From the NCBI GenBank assembly GCA_002336765.1, contig DDES01000007.1, positions 1-8,760 of the forward strand: a stretch of 8,760 bases of DNA, read 5' to 3'. The DNA comes from Novosphingobium sp. UBA1948 (GTDB lineage: Bacteria > Pseudomonadota > Alphaproteobacteria > Sphingomonadales > Sphingomonadaceae). Positions 1 to 6,232 of the stretch are shown one piece after another. How positions within the stretch are numbered: position 1 is the first letter of the stretch; each line of letters starts with the position of its first letter. The notes under the pieces are model-generated. The model saw only the letters and a program-made list of their open reading frames with translations, had not been told where the DNA came from and did no database searches. Made by a program: the position numbers and the translations under genes.

Positions 1-393
1 TCGATCGCCTATCTCGGCACCAATATCTACATGGTGCTGCTGTTCGGGGCGATCTTCCAGTTCTTCGTGCTGCTGCTCAACACCTCGATCTGGATCTATG
101 CGCCCGAGCTGTTCCCGACGCGCATCCGCGCCTTCGGGGTAGCCTTCATCCTCGCCACCGGCTCGGCCGCCGGCTCCTTCGTCCCGACGATCTCGGGCAT
201 GCTGTTCGACAAATACGGCATGGTCGGCGTCTTTGCGCTGGCGGCAGCGATGTACGCGGTCTTCGTGGCCTGCATCCAGTTGGGGCCGGAGACCTATGGC
301 CGGTCGATGGAAGACATCACCCAGCCGGCGGAGGCCGACAGCGCCCCACAGGCCGACATCCTTTCCGAACCAGCGAAGGCAGTGAGGGCGTGA
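1..393 (+). CDS. MFS transporter, C-terminal fragment (5' end outside window)
   Basis: The frame is open from base 1, so this is the last 130 residues of a longer inner-membrane protein, normally about 400-450 residues in this family. The fragment has a hydrophobic helix (about residues 10-30), then a cytoplasmic loop with the motif YAPELFPTRIRAFG. That loop matches the E-x-F-P-T-x-x-R-x-x-G signature between helices 10 and 11 of sugar and metabolite:H+ symporters of the major facilitator superfamily. Two more hydrophobic helices follow, then GPETYGRSMEDI, resembling the PET-x-G-x-x-LEEI end of these proteins, and a polar Ala/Pro/Glu-rich tail. Its stop overlaps the start of the racemase-like gene (GTGA), so the two are probably translationally coupled, and the transporter probably imports a compound the neighbour handles. 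The substrate cannot be read from this fragment. Family call is firm. Confidence 0.88.
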   Translation, partial: SIAYLGTNIYMVLLFGAIFQFFVLLLNTSIWIYAPELFPTRIRAFGVAFILATGSAAGSFVPTISGMLFDKYGMVGVFALAAAMYAVFVACIQLGPETYGRSMEDITQPAEADSAPQADILSEPAKAVRA

Positions 394-1082
394 CCCGGCA
401 TATCCTGTTGATCAATCCCAACAGCTCGCAGGCGACCAGCGCGATGATGCAAGCCATCGCGCAGCGCGCGGCGGGCGATGCAATGGCCGTGACAGTCGTC
501 ACGGCCAGACGCAGCCCGGCCATGATCGTGACGGAGGAGGCTCTGCTGGCCGCGGCTGCGGAGGTCGTCGAAATCGGCACGCGTCACGCAGCCGATTGCG
601 CCGGCATCGTCGTCAGCGCCTTCGGCGATCCCGGGCTCGACGAGCTCCGGCGGCGGGTCGACATCCCCGTCACCGGAATCTGCGAGGCCTCGATGCGAGC
701 AGCGGCTCGGGGCGGGCGGTCCTTCGGCGTCGCGACGACGACACCACTGCTGGCCGATGCCATCGCGGCGCGTGCAGCGGCGCTCGGCCTCGCGGAACGA
801 TTGACCGGCATTCGCTGTACGGCGGAAGACCCGCTTGCCTTATCCGGCGACAAGGCGGCCCTGACGCTCGCCCTCGGCGAAATGGTGGAGGCCTGCATCG
901 CGGCCGATGGCGCCGAGGCCGTGATCATCGGAGGCGGTCCGCTCGGCGAAGCGGCCGGCGCCTTGCAGGTACGGTACGCGACGCCGGTCATCTCGCCGAT
1001 CCCCTGCGCGATCGAGGCTCTGCTGGAGCAGATCAGCGGGCGGCACGCGGCATCGACGACATTAGCGACCGCCCAGGGCTGA
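390..1082 (+). CDS. Asp/Glu/hydantoin racemase-family protein lacking both usual catalytic cysteines
   Basis: 230 residues, the usual size of the Asp/Glu/hydantoin racemase superfamily. The N-terminus LLINPNSSQATSAMM (residues 6-20) is the typical first strand and NPNSS loop. SAFGDPGLDELR (76-87) and VIIGGGPLG (178-186) are the two loops that carry the acid/base cysteines in hydantoin and allantoin racemases. Here those positions are Ala77 and about Gly182. Other cysteines (70, 98, 143, 169, 206) lie outside the canonical sites. The fold is therefore clear, but a classic two-cysteine racemization is doubtful. Cys70 or Cys98 could substitute, or the protein may catalyse another reaction on a related substrate, as the arylmalonate decarboxylase and maleate isomerase relatives do. 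The start is GTG at 390, overlapping the transporter stop by 4 bp, with GAAGG 10 bases upstream. Likely cytoplasmic and co-transcribed with the transporter. Confidence 0.85.
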   Translation: MTRHILLINPNSSQATSAMMQAIAQRAAGDAMAVTVVTARRSPAMIVTEEALLAAAAEVVEIGTRHAADCAGIVVSAFGDPGLDELRRRVDIPVTGICEASMRAAARGGRSFGVATTTPLLADAIAARAAALGLAERLTGIRCTAEDPLALSGDKAALTLALGEMVEACIAADGAEAVIIGGGPLGEAAGALQVRYATPVISPIPCAIEALLEQISGRHAASTTLATAQG

Positions 1083-1123
1083 TCCGACGAGCTCGCCAGC
1101 AGCACTCAGTGATTCAGCGCCGC

Positions 1124-1140
1124 AAGGGCTTCGGCCTTTT
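1124..1140 (+). terminator. Rho-independent terminator-like hairpin after the racemase-like gene
   Basis: A 6-bp stem (AAGGGC at 1124-1129 with GCCTTT at 1134-1139, one G-T wobble) closes a TTCG tetraloop flanked by C-G, an unusually stable loop. A short T run (1137-1140) overlaps the 3' arm. It lies 42 bases after the racemase stop and between two convergent genes. The stem and T run are short, so efficiency is uncertain. On the minus strand there is no matching U tract for the SulP gene. Confidence 0.5.
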
Positions 1141-1163
1141 CGCCCCGCGCTCGGTGCGCCCCA

Positions 1164-2843
1164 TCAGTGGGCGGAACTGCCGCCAAGCTCCGTCACGGCC
1201 TGCTCGACGCTGTGAAAAATTCGCTCGCCCCCGATCGCACGGGTGATGCCGAAACCGTCCAAAGCCGCGCGGGCTCGCACCGACTCCACGCGCGCGATCG
1301 CGAAAACCGTTCCCTGCGCCTCGCAGGCCGCGGCGATGGCGAGCAACGCCTGGGCCGCCGTGTAGTCGATGGCGGCGATGCCGCTGGCTTCGAGAACGAG
1401 CAGCTTCGGCTTCTGCTGCACGAGCCAATCGAGCAGCTCCTGCTGGAAACCCAGTGCGTTGGCGAAGAGCAGGGGCGCCGGGAAGCCGGCGACGAGGACG
1501 CCCGGCAGAGTCGTCAACGGCTTTCCCTGTTCCGGCGGCCACCATACCGTCGTGCCGGGGATGCGACCGAGTTCGACCGGATGGCTGCGGGTCGTCATCC
1601 AGATGCCGTGCAACAGGGACAGGCCGATGCCGACCGCGACCCCGCTCTCGATCGGCAGCAAGGCGACCGCCAGGGCGGTCAGCAGAACCAGGGCGAATTC
1701 CGGCCGGCTCTGGCGCGCGATCTGCGCGATCAGGTTCAGCTTCAGGATGCGTCCGGCGACGAAGAGGAGCACGCCAGCGAAAGCGGCCTCCGGCACGTCT
1801 GCCAGGGCATCCGCCCCGAACAGCGCCAGCCCGAGAACCAGCGACGCGGCGACAAGGCCGGTGACTGGATTGCGGCCGCCACTCTCGACCACGATGGCTG
1901 TGCGCGGTGGACTGGCATTGACGGGAAAGGCGCCGGCGAGACCGGCCAGCAGATTGGCCCCGGCCAATCCGAGATAGTCGCGCCCGAGATCGGCCGCGCG
2001 GCCATCGGGGTCGCGAAAGGAGCGGCTGACCGTCGCCGTCTGCATCATCACGACAAGCGCGATGATCAGGGCGAGCGGCAAGAGCCCTCTGAAATCGGTC
2101 CAGGACAGATCGAAACCAGGCCATGCCGGCAATCCCTTCGGCAACGCCCCAAGCACCGCGACGCCTTGACTCTGCAGCCCGAAGGCAATGACGGCGCCTG
2201 TCGCCAACGCGAAGGCGATCAGGGCTCCCGGAAGCCACGCCGCCGTTCTCTCGCAGAGGACGATGATGCCGAGCACGCCCAGCCCGAGTAAGGCGGAGAC
2301 CGGATTGATCGCGGCGCGCCCCGCCCAGATTTCCGCGAGGCGCGGGACGAGACTGCTCGCCTGAACCTGAAGCCCCAGCAGGCTCGGCAACTGCGACACG
2401 ACGATATGGACGGAGATGCCCGCCAGGAAACCCGCCACGACCGGCGTCGACAGGAAATCGGCGATCCAACCGAAGCGCAGGACACCCGCCAGCAGCAGGA
2501 GGATGCCGACCAGAACGGCCAGGGTCGGCGCAGCCGACGGCGCGACAACCCCGCCGGACGCGAGCGTCGCGAGGGCCCCGGCAAAGATCGGCGTGATCGT
2601 CGAGTCGGCGCCAACGGTGAGAACCCGGCTCGCGCCGAGCAGCAGGAAGCCGAGCGTCGCCGCGACGAAGGCGAACAGCCCGACCTCGACAGGAAAGCCT
2701 CCCAGGCGCGCCGTCGCCATCTGCTCGGGAATAGTGATGGCCGCCAGCGTCAGGCCGGCGAACAGATTGCGCCCCAGCCCTGCCGCAAGCGAAGCGCTTC
2801 CGGAGGGACGTTCCGGTCCGGTCAGAGGTGCGTTACGCGACAT
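1164..2843 (-). CDS. SulP family inorganic anion transporter with STAS domain
   Basis: 559 residues from the chosen ATG, normal for bacterial SulP (SLC26-like) carriers. Most of the first 415 residues are hydrophobic segments spanning the inner membrane. GLTLAAITIPEQMA (30-43) matches the N-terminal sulfate-transporter signature, GADSTITP (78-85) the conserved TM3 region, and FPVNASPPRTAIVVESGG (306-323) the conserved motif with the SPPRTA core. A cytoplasmic STAS domain covers about 446-550, with LEASGIAAIDYTA (484-496) as its anti-sigma-antagonist-like loop. The family moves sulfate, bicarbonate, dicarboxylates or other anions. No carbonic anhydrase or sulfur-assimilation gene is nearby, so the ion is unassigned. 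ATG at 2843 is preferred because GGTGG lies about 8 bases upstream; in-frame ATG at 2864 and TTG at 2885 lack a ribosome site. It converges on the racemase gene and diverges from the RNB gene. Confidence 0.93.
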   Translation of the reverse strand: MSRNAPLTGPERPSGSASLAAGLGRNLFAGLTLAAITIPEQMATARLGGFPVEVGLFAFVAATLGFLLLGASRVLTVGADSTITPIFAGALATLASGGVVAPSAAPTLAVLVGILLLLAGVLRFGWIADFLSTPVVAGFLAGISVHIVVSQLPSLLGLQVQASSLVPRLAEIWAGRAAINPVSALLGLGVLGIIVLCERTAAWLPGALIAFALATGAVIAFGLQSQGVAVLGALPKGLPAWPGFDLSWTDFRGLLPLALIIALVVMMQTATVSRSFRDPDGRAADLGRDYLGLAGANLLAGLAGAFPVNASPPRTAIVVESGGRNPVTGLVAASLVLGLALFGADALADVPEAAFAGVLLFVAGRILKLNLIAQIARQSRPEFALVLLTALAVALLPIESGVAVGIGLSLLHGIWMTTRSHPVELGRIPGTTVWWPPEQGKPLTTLPGVLVAGFPAPLLFANALGFQQELLDWLVQQKPKLLVLEASGIAAIDYTAAQALLAIAAACEAQGTVFAIARVESVRARAALDGFGITRAIGGERIFHSVEQAVTELGGSSAH

Positions 2844-2876
2844 GACCGGCCACCATCGTTGCATGCATCGCCCAAA

Positions 2877-2901
2877 CAGTTGCAACTATAGCAGTTGGCA
2901 A
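2877..2901. promoter_or_regulatory. Palindromic operator-like element between SulP and RNB genes
   Basis: AGTTGCAACT at 2878-2887 is a perfect 10-bp palindrome. CAGTTG occurs at 2877-2882 and again at 2892-2897, and TTGCAACT (2880-2887) also pairs with AGTTGGCAA (2893-2901) with one bulged base. Read on the minus strand, TATAGT (2890-2885) could be a -10 box for SulP, about 40 bases before its ATG. Short TTGCAA-centred palindromes are common as operators of dimeric repressors such as MarR-type proteins. No regulator gene is visible in the window, so assignment to any family is speculative. Confidence 0.35.
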
Positions 2902-2961
2902 GCCTTCGCGCTGGCGCCTTCGCGGCTGGCCGAGCAACTGGCAAAGGCCCTGCGGCACAAG

Positions 2962-4359
2962 ATGAAGACGCTTATCGATTCCACCAATGCACTGATCGGC
3001 GGGCTGGCGGCGATACGCCGGCAATTCAACGTGCCCGAGCAGTTTCCGCCGGCTGTCCTGGCGGCGGCGGACAGCGCCTCCAAGCGCGCGCCGACTGCGC
3101 ATGTCGACCGCACGGACCGGCCTTTCGTCACGCTCGACCCGGCGACATCAAGAGACCTCGATCAGGCTTTCGCCATCGAGCGCAGCGGCAACGACCTCCT
3201 GCTGCATTACGCTATCGCCGATGTCGCCTGGTTCGTCGACGATGGCGACGCGATCGACCGCGAAGCATGGCAGCGCGGCACGACGCTCTATCTGCCGGAC
3301 GGCAAGGCGGGACTGTATCCGCCCGTCCTTGCCGAGGGCGCTGCGAGCCTGCTGCCCGATGTCCTCCGGCCGGCCGTGATCTTCACGACACGAATCGACC
3401 CTGACGGCCATGTCCATCTGGATGGCGCCGAGCGGGCCATTATCCGCAGCCGCGCCAAGCTCGCCTATGAAACGGTGCGCGACGAGGAACTGCCCGAAGG
3501 CTTCGCCGATCTGGCCGCACGTATCACGGCGGCGGAACAGGCGCGCGGCGCGGCCCGCGTCGATCCGCCCGAGCAGGAAGTGACACAGGAGGGCGGCCAT
3601 ATCCGCCTCGCCTTCCGCCCCCGCCGCATGGCCGAGGACCGCAACGCGGCGCTGTCGCTGGCCACCAATCTGGCGGTGGCCGATGCGCTATATGCCCACA
3701 AGACCGGCCTGTTCCGCGTGATGGCCGCACCCGATGCGGCGGCCATCGCCCGCCTGCGCCACACCGCCCATGCCATCGGGCTGGACTGGCCCGCCGCCCT
3801 AAGTCTCGAGGATTTCTCGCGCGGGCTACGGGGCAGTGACCCGAAACAAGCCGCCTTCATGCTGGCGATCCGCCGCGCGGGCACCGGCGCCTCCTATGCC
3901 CCCTATCGCGCGGGCGAGCGGCCGTGGCATGCGGCGGTCGGCGCCACCTATGCCCATGCCACCGCCCCCTTGCGCCGCCTTGCCGACCGCTATGTCATCC
4001 GCGCCGCTCTGGCGGTGGCCAATGGCGCGGCGGTGCCGCCCGAGGTGGAGGAGGCTTTCACCCGCCTGCCCAAGGCGATGGGCCGCGCCGATGCCCGCGC
4101 GGGCCAGATCGAGCGCGCCGTGATCGATCTGGCCGAAGCCGTGCTGCTGTCCGACCGCGAGGGCCAGCATTTCACCGCCAATGTGATCGACAGTGATGAA
4201 CGCTTCGCCAAGGTTCAGCTGTGCGATTGGCCGGTGGTGGCGCGGATCGAACATGCCGGCGCCGTGGCGGGGCGGGCGGTGATCCTGACGTTGGACAAGG
4301 TGGATGTCGGCAAGCGGCAGGTTCATTTCCGCCACTTTGCCGATCCCGACTGGCCCTGA
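2962..4359 (+). CDS. Stand-alone RNB-domain (RNase II-like) protein
   Basis: 465 residues from ATG 2962, shorter than RNase II (about 640) or RNase R (about 800). The RNB nuclease core begins near residue 50 with no cold-shock domains before it. RPFVTLDPATSRDLDQAF (53-70) is the metal-binding motif: Asp59, Asp65 and Asp67 match E. coli RNase II Asp201, Asp207 and Asp209, but the fourth position (Asp210) is Gln68. RGTTLYLPDGKAGLYPP (105-121) and ATYAHATAPLRRLADRYV (328-345) are the other RNB motifs, the latter carrying the paired arginines of the active site. Residues about 400-457 look like a reduced S1-type barrel. I recall similar short RNB proteins with DLDQ in sphingomonads and actinobacteria. 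A 3'-5' exoribonuclease role is inferred. The frame extends upstream on the strand opposite SulP; MKTL is chosen on recalled family resemblance, as the ribosome site is weak (AAAGG, 14 bases). Codon use changes around codon 210-235. Confidence 0.88.
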   Translation: MKTLIDSTNALIGGLAAIRRQFNVPEQFPPAVLAAADSASKRAPTAHVDRTDRPFVTLDPATSRDLDQAFAIERSGNDLLLHYAIADVAWFVDDGDAIDREAWQRGTTLYLPDGKAGLYPPVLAEGAASLLPDVLRPAVIFTTRIDPDGHVHLDGAERAIIRSRAKLAYETVRDEELPEGFADLAARITAAEQARGAARVDPPEQEVTQEGGHIRLAFRPRRMAEDRNAALSLATNLAVADALYAHKTGLFRVMAAPDAAAIARLRHTAHAIGLDWPAALSLEDFSRGLRGSDPKQAAFMLAIRRAGTGASYAPYRAGERPWHAAVGATYAHATAPLRRLADRYVIRAALAVANGAAVPPEVEEAFTRLPKAMGRADARAGQIERAVIDLAEAVLLSDREGQHFTANVIDSDERFAKVQLCDWPVVARIEHAGAVAGRAVILTLDKVDVGKRQVHFRHFADPDWP

Positions 4360-4361
4360 TC

Positions 4362-4392
4362 GCCAATCTGTACATGAGGCGTACAGCTTGGC
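4362..4392. terminator. Strong hairpin directly after the RNB stop, no U tract
   Basis: GCCAATCTGTAC (4362-4373) pairs with GTACAGCTTGGC (4381-4392) in a 12-bp stem with a single T-C mismatch, closing a 7-base loop. It begins two bases after the RNB stop codon. The 3' flank reads CTTGGCAAAATT, without the T run of a classical intrinsic terminator. It may act as a U-tract-less terminator, as 3'-end protection for the RNB mRNA, or as an operator for the next gene. Confidence 0.45.
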
Positions 4393-4393
4393 C

Positions 4394-4421
4394 TTGGCAA
4401 AATTCGCGTGCGGTCTAAAAG
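4394..4421 (+). promoter_or_regulatory. Weak promoter candidate for the TonB-like gene
   Basis: TTGGCA (4394-4399) followed after 16 bases by TAAAAG (4416-4421), or after 14 bases by TCTAAA (4414-4419), could be -35 and -10 boxes. The match is modest. The position, just past the RNB hairpin and about 30 bases before the ATG at 4453, is the main support. Confidence 0.22.
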
Positions 4422-4543
4422 CCCGCAGTCCGGCCGCACCGGTTGCCCGACGATGAAAGGCCCGCCAGATTTCCCCCTCCCCCGCCTTCGCGCAACAGAC
4501 GCGCCTGCGCAGCCGTGTAACAGCGGCGAGCCTGTCGCTGGCA

Positions 4544-5182
4544 GTGCTGTTGCTGGTGCTGGCGGCTTTGCTCAGCCTTGGCATGGCGGGCAGCGGCAAG
4601 GGGCCGGTGGGCAATCTGGTCTCCTTCGACCTGAAACAGGCCAGCGGCGAAAAGGCCAAGGCGGCCAAAGCCATCGCCCCCGCCCATACCGCCGCGACCA
4701 AAGCCGTCACACCGCCTGAAACCCCGCCCCAGCCCAGTCCAACCCAGGCACCAGTGCAACTGATCCGCCTAAGCCATGAGGAATTTGCGGCCTCCGACAT
4801 CGCCGCCATCGCCAACCGTCGCAACCAGCAAGCGACAGCGGAAGCCAGCGCGCAAAGCAACGGAGCCTTCGGGCCGGGCGGCGGGCCGAATGGCGCGTGG
4901 CTCTATCCGGCACAATGGTTCCGCGAGCCGACCGACGCCGAATTGCGTCCGTTCCTTACCGGTGGTGCGCCCGAAGGGGCTTGGGCCACCATCGCCTGCC
5001 AGACGATCGACCATTACCATGTCGAGAATTGTCAGGAACTCGACGAATATCCGCTGGGTTCTGGGCTGGCGCGGGGATTGCGTCGGGCGGCTTGGCAATT
5101 TCTCGTCTGGCCACCGCGCGTGGATGGCAAACCGCAATTGGGCACATGGGTGCGTATCCGGTTTGACTTCAAGGGGCGCTAG
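4544..5182 (+). CDS. TonB-like periplasmic protein with N-terminal membrane anchor; start uncertain
   Basis: 212 residues from GTG 4544. A hydrophobic anchor (residues 1-16) is followed by a Lys/Ala/Pro-rich spacer (about 31-72), a Gly/Asn-rich link, then a conserved C-terminal domain from about residue 118. This contains WFREPTDAELRPFL, two cysteines (152, 163), LGSGLARGLRRAAWQF and WVRIRFDF. Anchor, proline-rich spacer and a small C-terminal domain ending in a WVRIRFDF strand match the layout of TonB-type energy transducers. I recall similar proteins in sphingomonads annotated as TonB or hypothetical. No ExbB/ExbD genes are present, so coupling to outer-membrane receptors is not shown. The frame is open from 4457, and the in-frame residues before the GTG (RLRSRVTAASLSLA) are what an inner-membrane signal anchor should have, but no ATG, GTG or TTG precedes them. 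The real start is thus probably upstream, at a rare codon or after a frameshift. Confidence 0.72.
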   Translation: MLLLVLAALLSLGMAGSGKGPVGNLVSFDLKQASGEKAKAAKAIAPAHTAATKAVTPPETPPQPSPTQAPVQLIRLSHEEFAASDIAAIANRRNQQATAEASAQSNGAFGPGGGPNGAWLYPAQWFREPTDAELRPFLTGGAPEGAWATIACQTIDHYHVENCQELDEYPLGSGLARGLRRAAWQFLVWPPRVDGKPQLGTWVRIRFDFKGR

Positions 5183-5195
5183 AAAGCAGCGCTAG
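5176..5195. repeat. Direct repeat GCGCTAG carrying both convergent stop codons
   Basis: GCGCTAG occurs at 5176-5182 and 5189-5195. The first copy supplies the TAG stop of the TonB-like gene. The CTA of the second copy is the stop, read on the other strand, of the methyltransferase gene. The two coding regions are only 9 bp apart, with no U-tract terminator between them, so the transcripts probably overlap at their 3' ends. The repeat is short and could be chance. Confidence 0.4.
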
Positions 5196-6232
5196 AAGCC
5201 GGCCCCTACCGGCCAGCCGCCTCCCGACAGGCCGAGCACCTTGAACAACTCGCCCATCTGGTCTGCCGCCGTCAGCCGGTGCAGTGCGCGGGCCAGAACA
5301 TCCGCCTGATCGGGCGCGGCGCGGGTCAGCGCGGCGGCGCGCGTCTCGATCCCCATCGCTTTCAGCCACGCCCCCTGCCCGACCACACCGGCCACCTGCG
5401 CGCCCTCGCGCGCAGCCACCGCCGATAGTGTGGCGAAATCGACCAGCGCGGTCAGATCCGCCGCGCCAGCATCGGCAAAAGGATCGACGTGCTGGTGTGC
5501 GCGCAAGGCTTGTAGCGTGGATCCCGTCTGCGGCGCGGCATAGCCATAGTCGATCACCAGACCGGCCCCGCCCTGGGCCGCCAGACGCGCGGCCAGATCG
5601 CCCATCACCGCGCTGGCGGCGGGGCAGGTTTCGAGGATTGTGCCTGCGGGCGCATCGCGCCATTCGGGCGGCACGGCCTGCTCCATCGGCAGGTTGCCCG
5701 CCACGGGCAGCAAGCGCTCACCGTCGAGTCCCACCATCCGTTCGCGCCAGCCCTGTGGCATTCTCACGATCTGGCGCACCGGCAAGGCGTCGAAAAACTC
5801 GTTGGCCACCAACAGGATCGGCGCGTCTTCCGGCAAGCTGCCCGCATCATGGTGAAACTGCGCCTGCGGGAAGGCGGCCTGTTGCATCGCGCGCAGCACC
5901 GGCGATGTCTCGATAAAATGCACCTCGGGCACCAGATCGAAGCGCGCCGCCACACGCAAGGCATCCTGCGCCAGCGTGCCCCGCCCCGCCCCCGGCTCGA
6001 CATAGAGCACGCGCGCGGGACTGCCTGCGCGGCTCCACACATCGGCCAGCCAGACGCCGACCATCTCACCGAACATCTGGCTCACTTCCGGCGCGGTGAT
6101 AAAATCGCCCGCCGCGCCCAGCGGATCGCGCGCGGCATAATAGGCGGCATTGGCCTCGCCCATATAGAGCGACAGCGGGATCGGTCCCTGCGCCGCGATC
6201 AGGCGGCGCAGGCGCTGGGCCAATTCAGTCAT
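5192..6232 (-). CDS. MidA/NDUFAF7-type class I SAM-dependent methyltransferase (COG1565)
   Basis: 346 residues from ATG 6232, full length for this family. Family blocks appear in order: LYMGEANAAYYAARDPLG (22-39), GDFITAPEVSQMFGEM (42-57), the SAM-binding strand and Gly loop VEPGAGRGTL (78-87), HFIETSP (105-111) with the acidic end of the second strand, VANEFFDALPVRQ (142-154), and VIDYGY (226-231) leading into the TLQALRAH and DLTALVDF segments. The human relative NDUFAF7 methylates an arginine of the complex I subunit NDUFS2, so a bacterial role on NADH dehydrogenase or another protein is plausible but inferred. An alternative start 15 bases upstream (6247) would place more of the gene inside lgt. 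ATG 6232 gives the usual MTELAQRLRRLI start and an 8-bp overlap (ATGACTGA) with lgt, so the pair is an operon with coupled translation. Likely cytoplasmic. Confidence 0.92.
   Translation of the reverse strand: MTELAQRLRRLIAAQGPIPLSLYMGEANAAYYAARDPLGAAGDFITAPEVSQMFGEMVGVWLADVWSRAGSPARVLYVEPGAGRGTLAQDALRVAARFDLVPEVHFIETSPVLRAMQQAAFPQAQFHHDAGSLPEDAPILLVANEFFDALPVRQIVRMPQGWRERMVGLDGERLLPVAGNLPMEQAVPPEWRDAPAGTILETCPAASAVMGDLAARLAAQGGAGLVIDYGYAAPQTGSTLQALRAHQHVDPFADAGAADLTALVDFATLSAVAAREGAQVAGVVGQGAWLKAMGIETRAAALTRAAPDQADVLARALHRLTAADQMGELFKVLGLSGGGWPVGAGF

Noticed and set aside
1147..1159. GCGC-TCGGT-GCGC hairpin as a SulP terminator
   Set aside because: Only four base pairs and no U tract on the minus strand; expected by chance at this GC content.
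1114..2469. 451-residue minus-strand open frame overlapping SulP
   Set aside because: The Arg/Gly/Pro-rich translation is typical of an out-of-frame reading; the SulP frame carries all family motifs and membrane segments.
2416..2961. Upstream extension of the RNB reading frame
   Set aside because: Most of it is antisense to SulP, its translation is low-complexity Arg/Ala/Pro, and MKTL at 2962 fits the family. An ATG at 2863 remains possible but has no better ribosome site.
3826..4860. 344-residue minus-strand open frame across the RNB and TonB-like genes
   Set aside because: It spans two plus-strand genes and the space between them in antisense, with composition expected of a shadow frame.
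5198..5213. GCCGG/CCGGC inverted repeat as a terminator for the TonB-like gene
   Set aside because: It lies inside the methyltransferase coding region, has a short stem and no T run on either strand.
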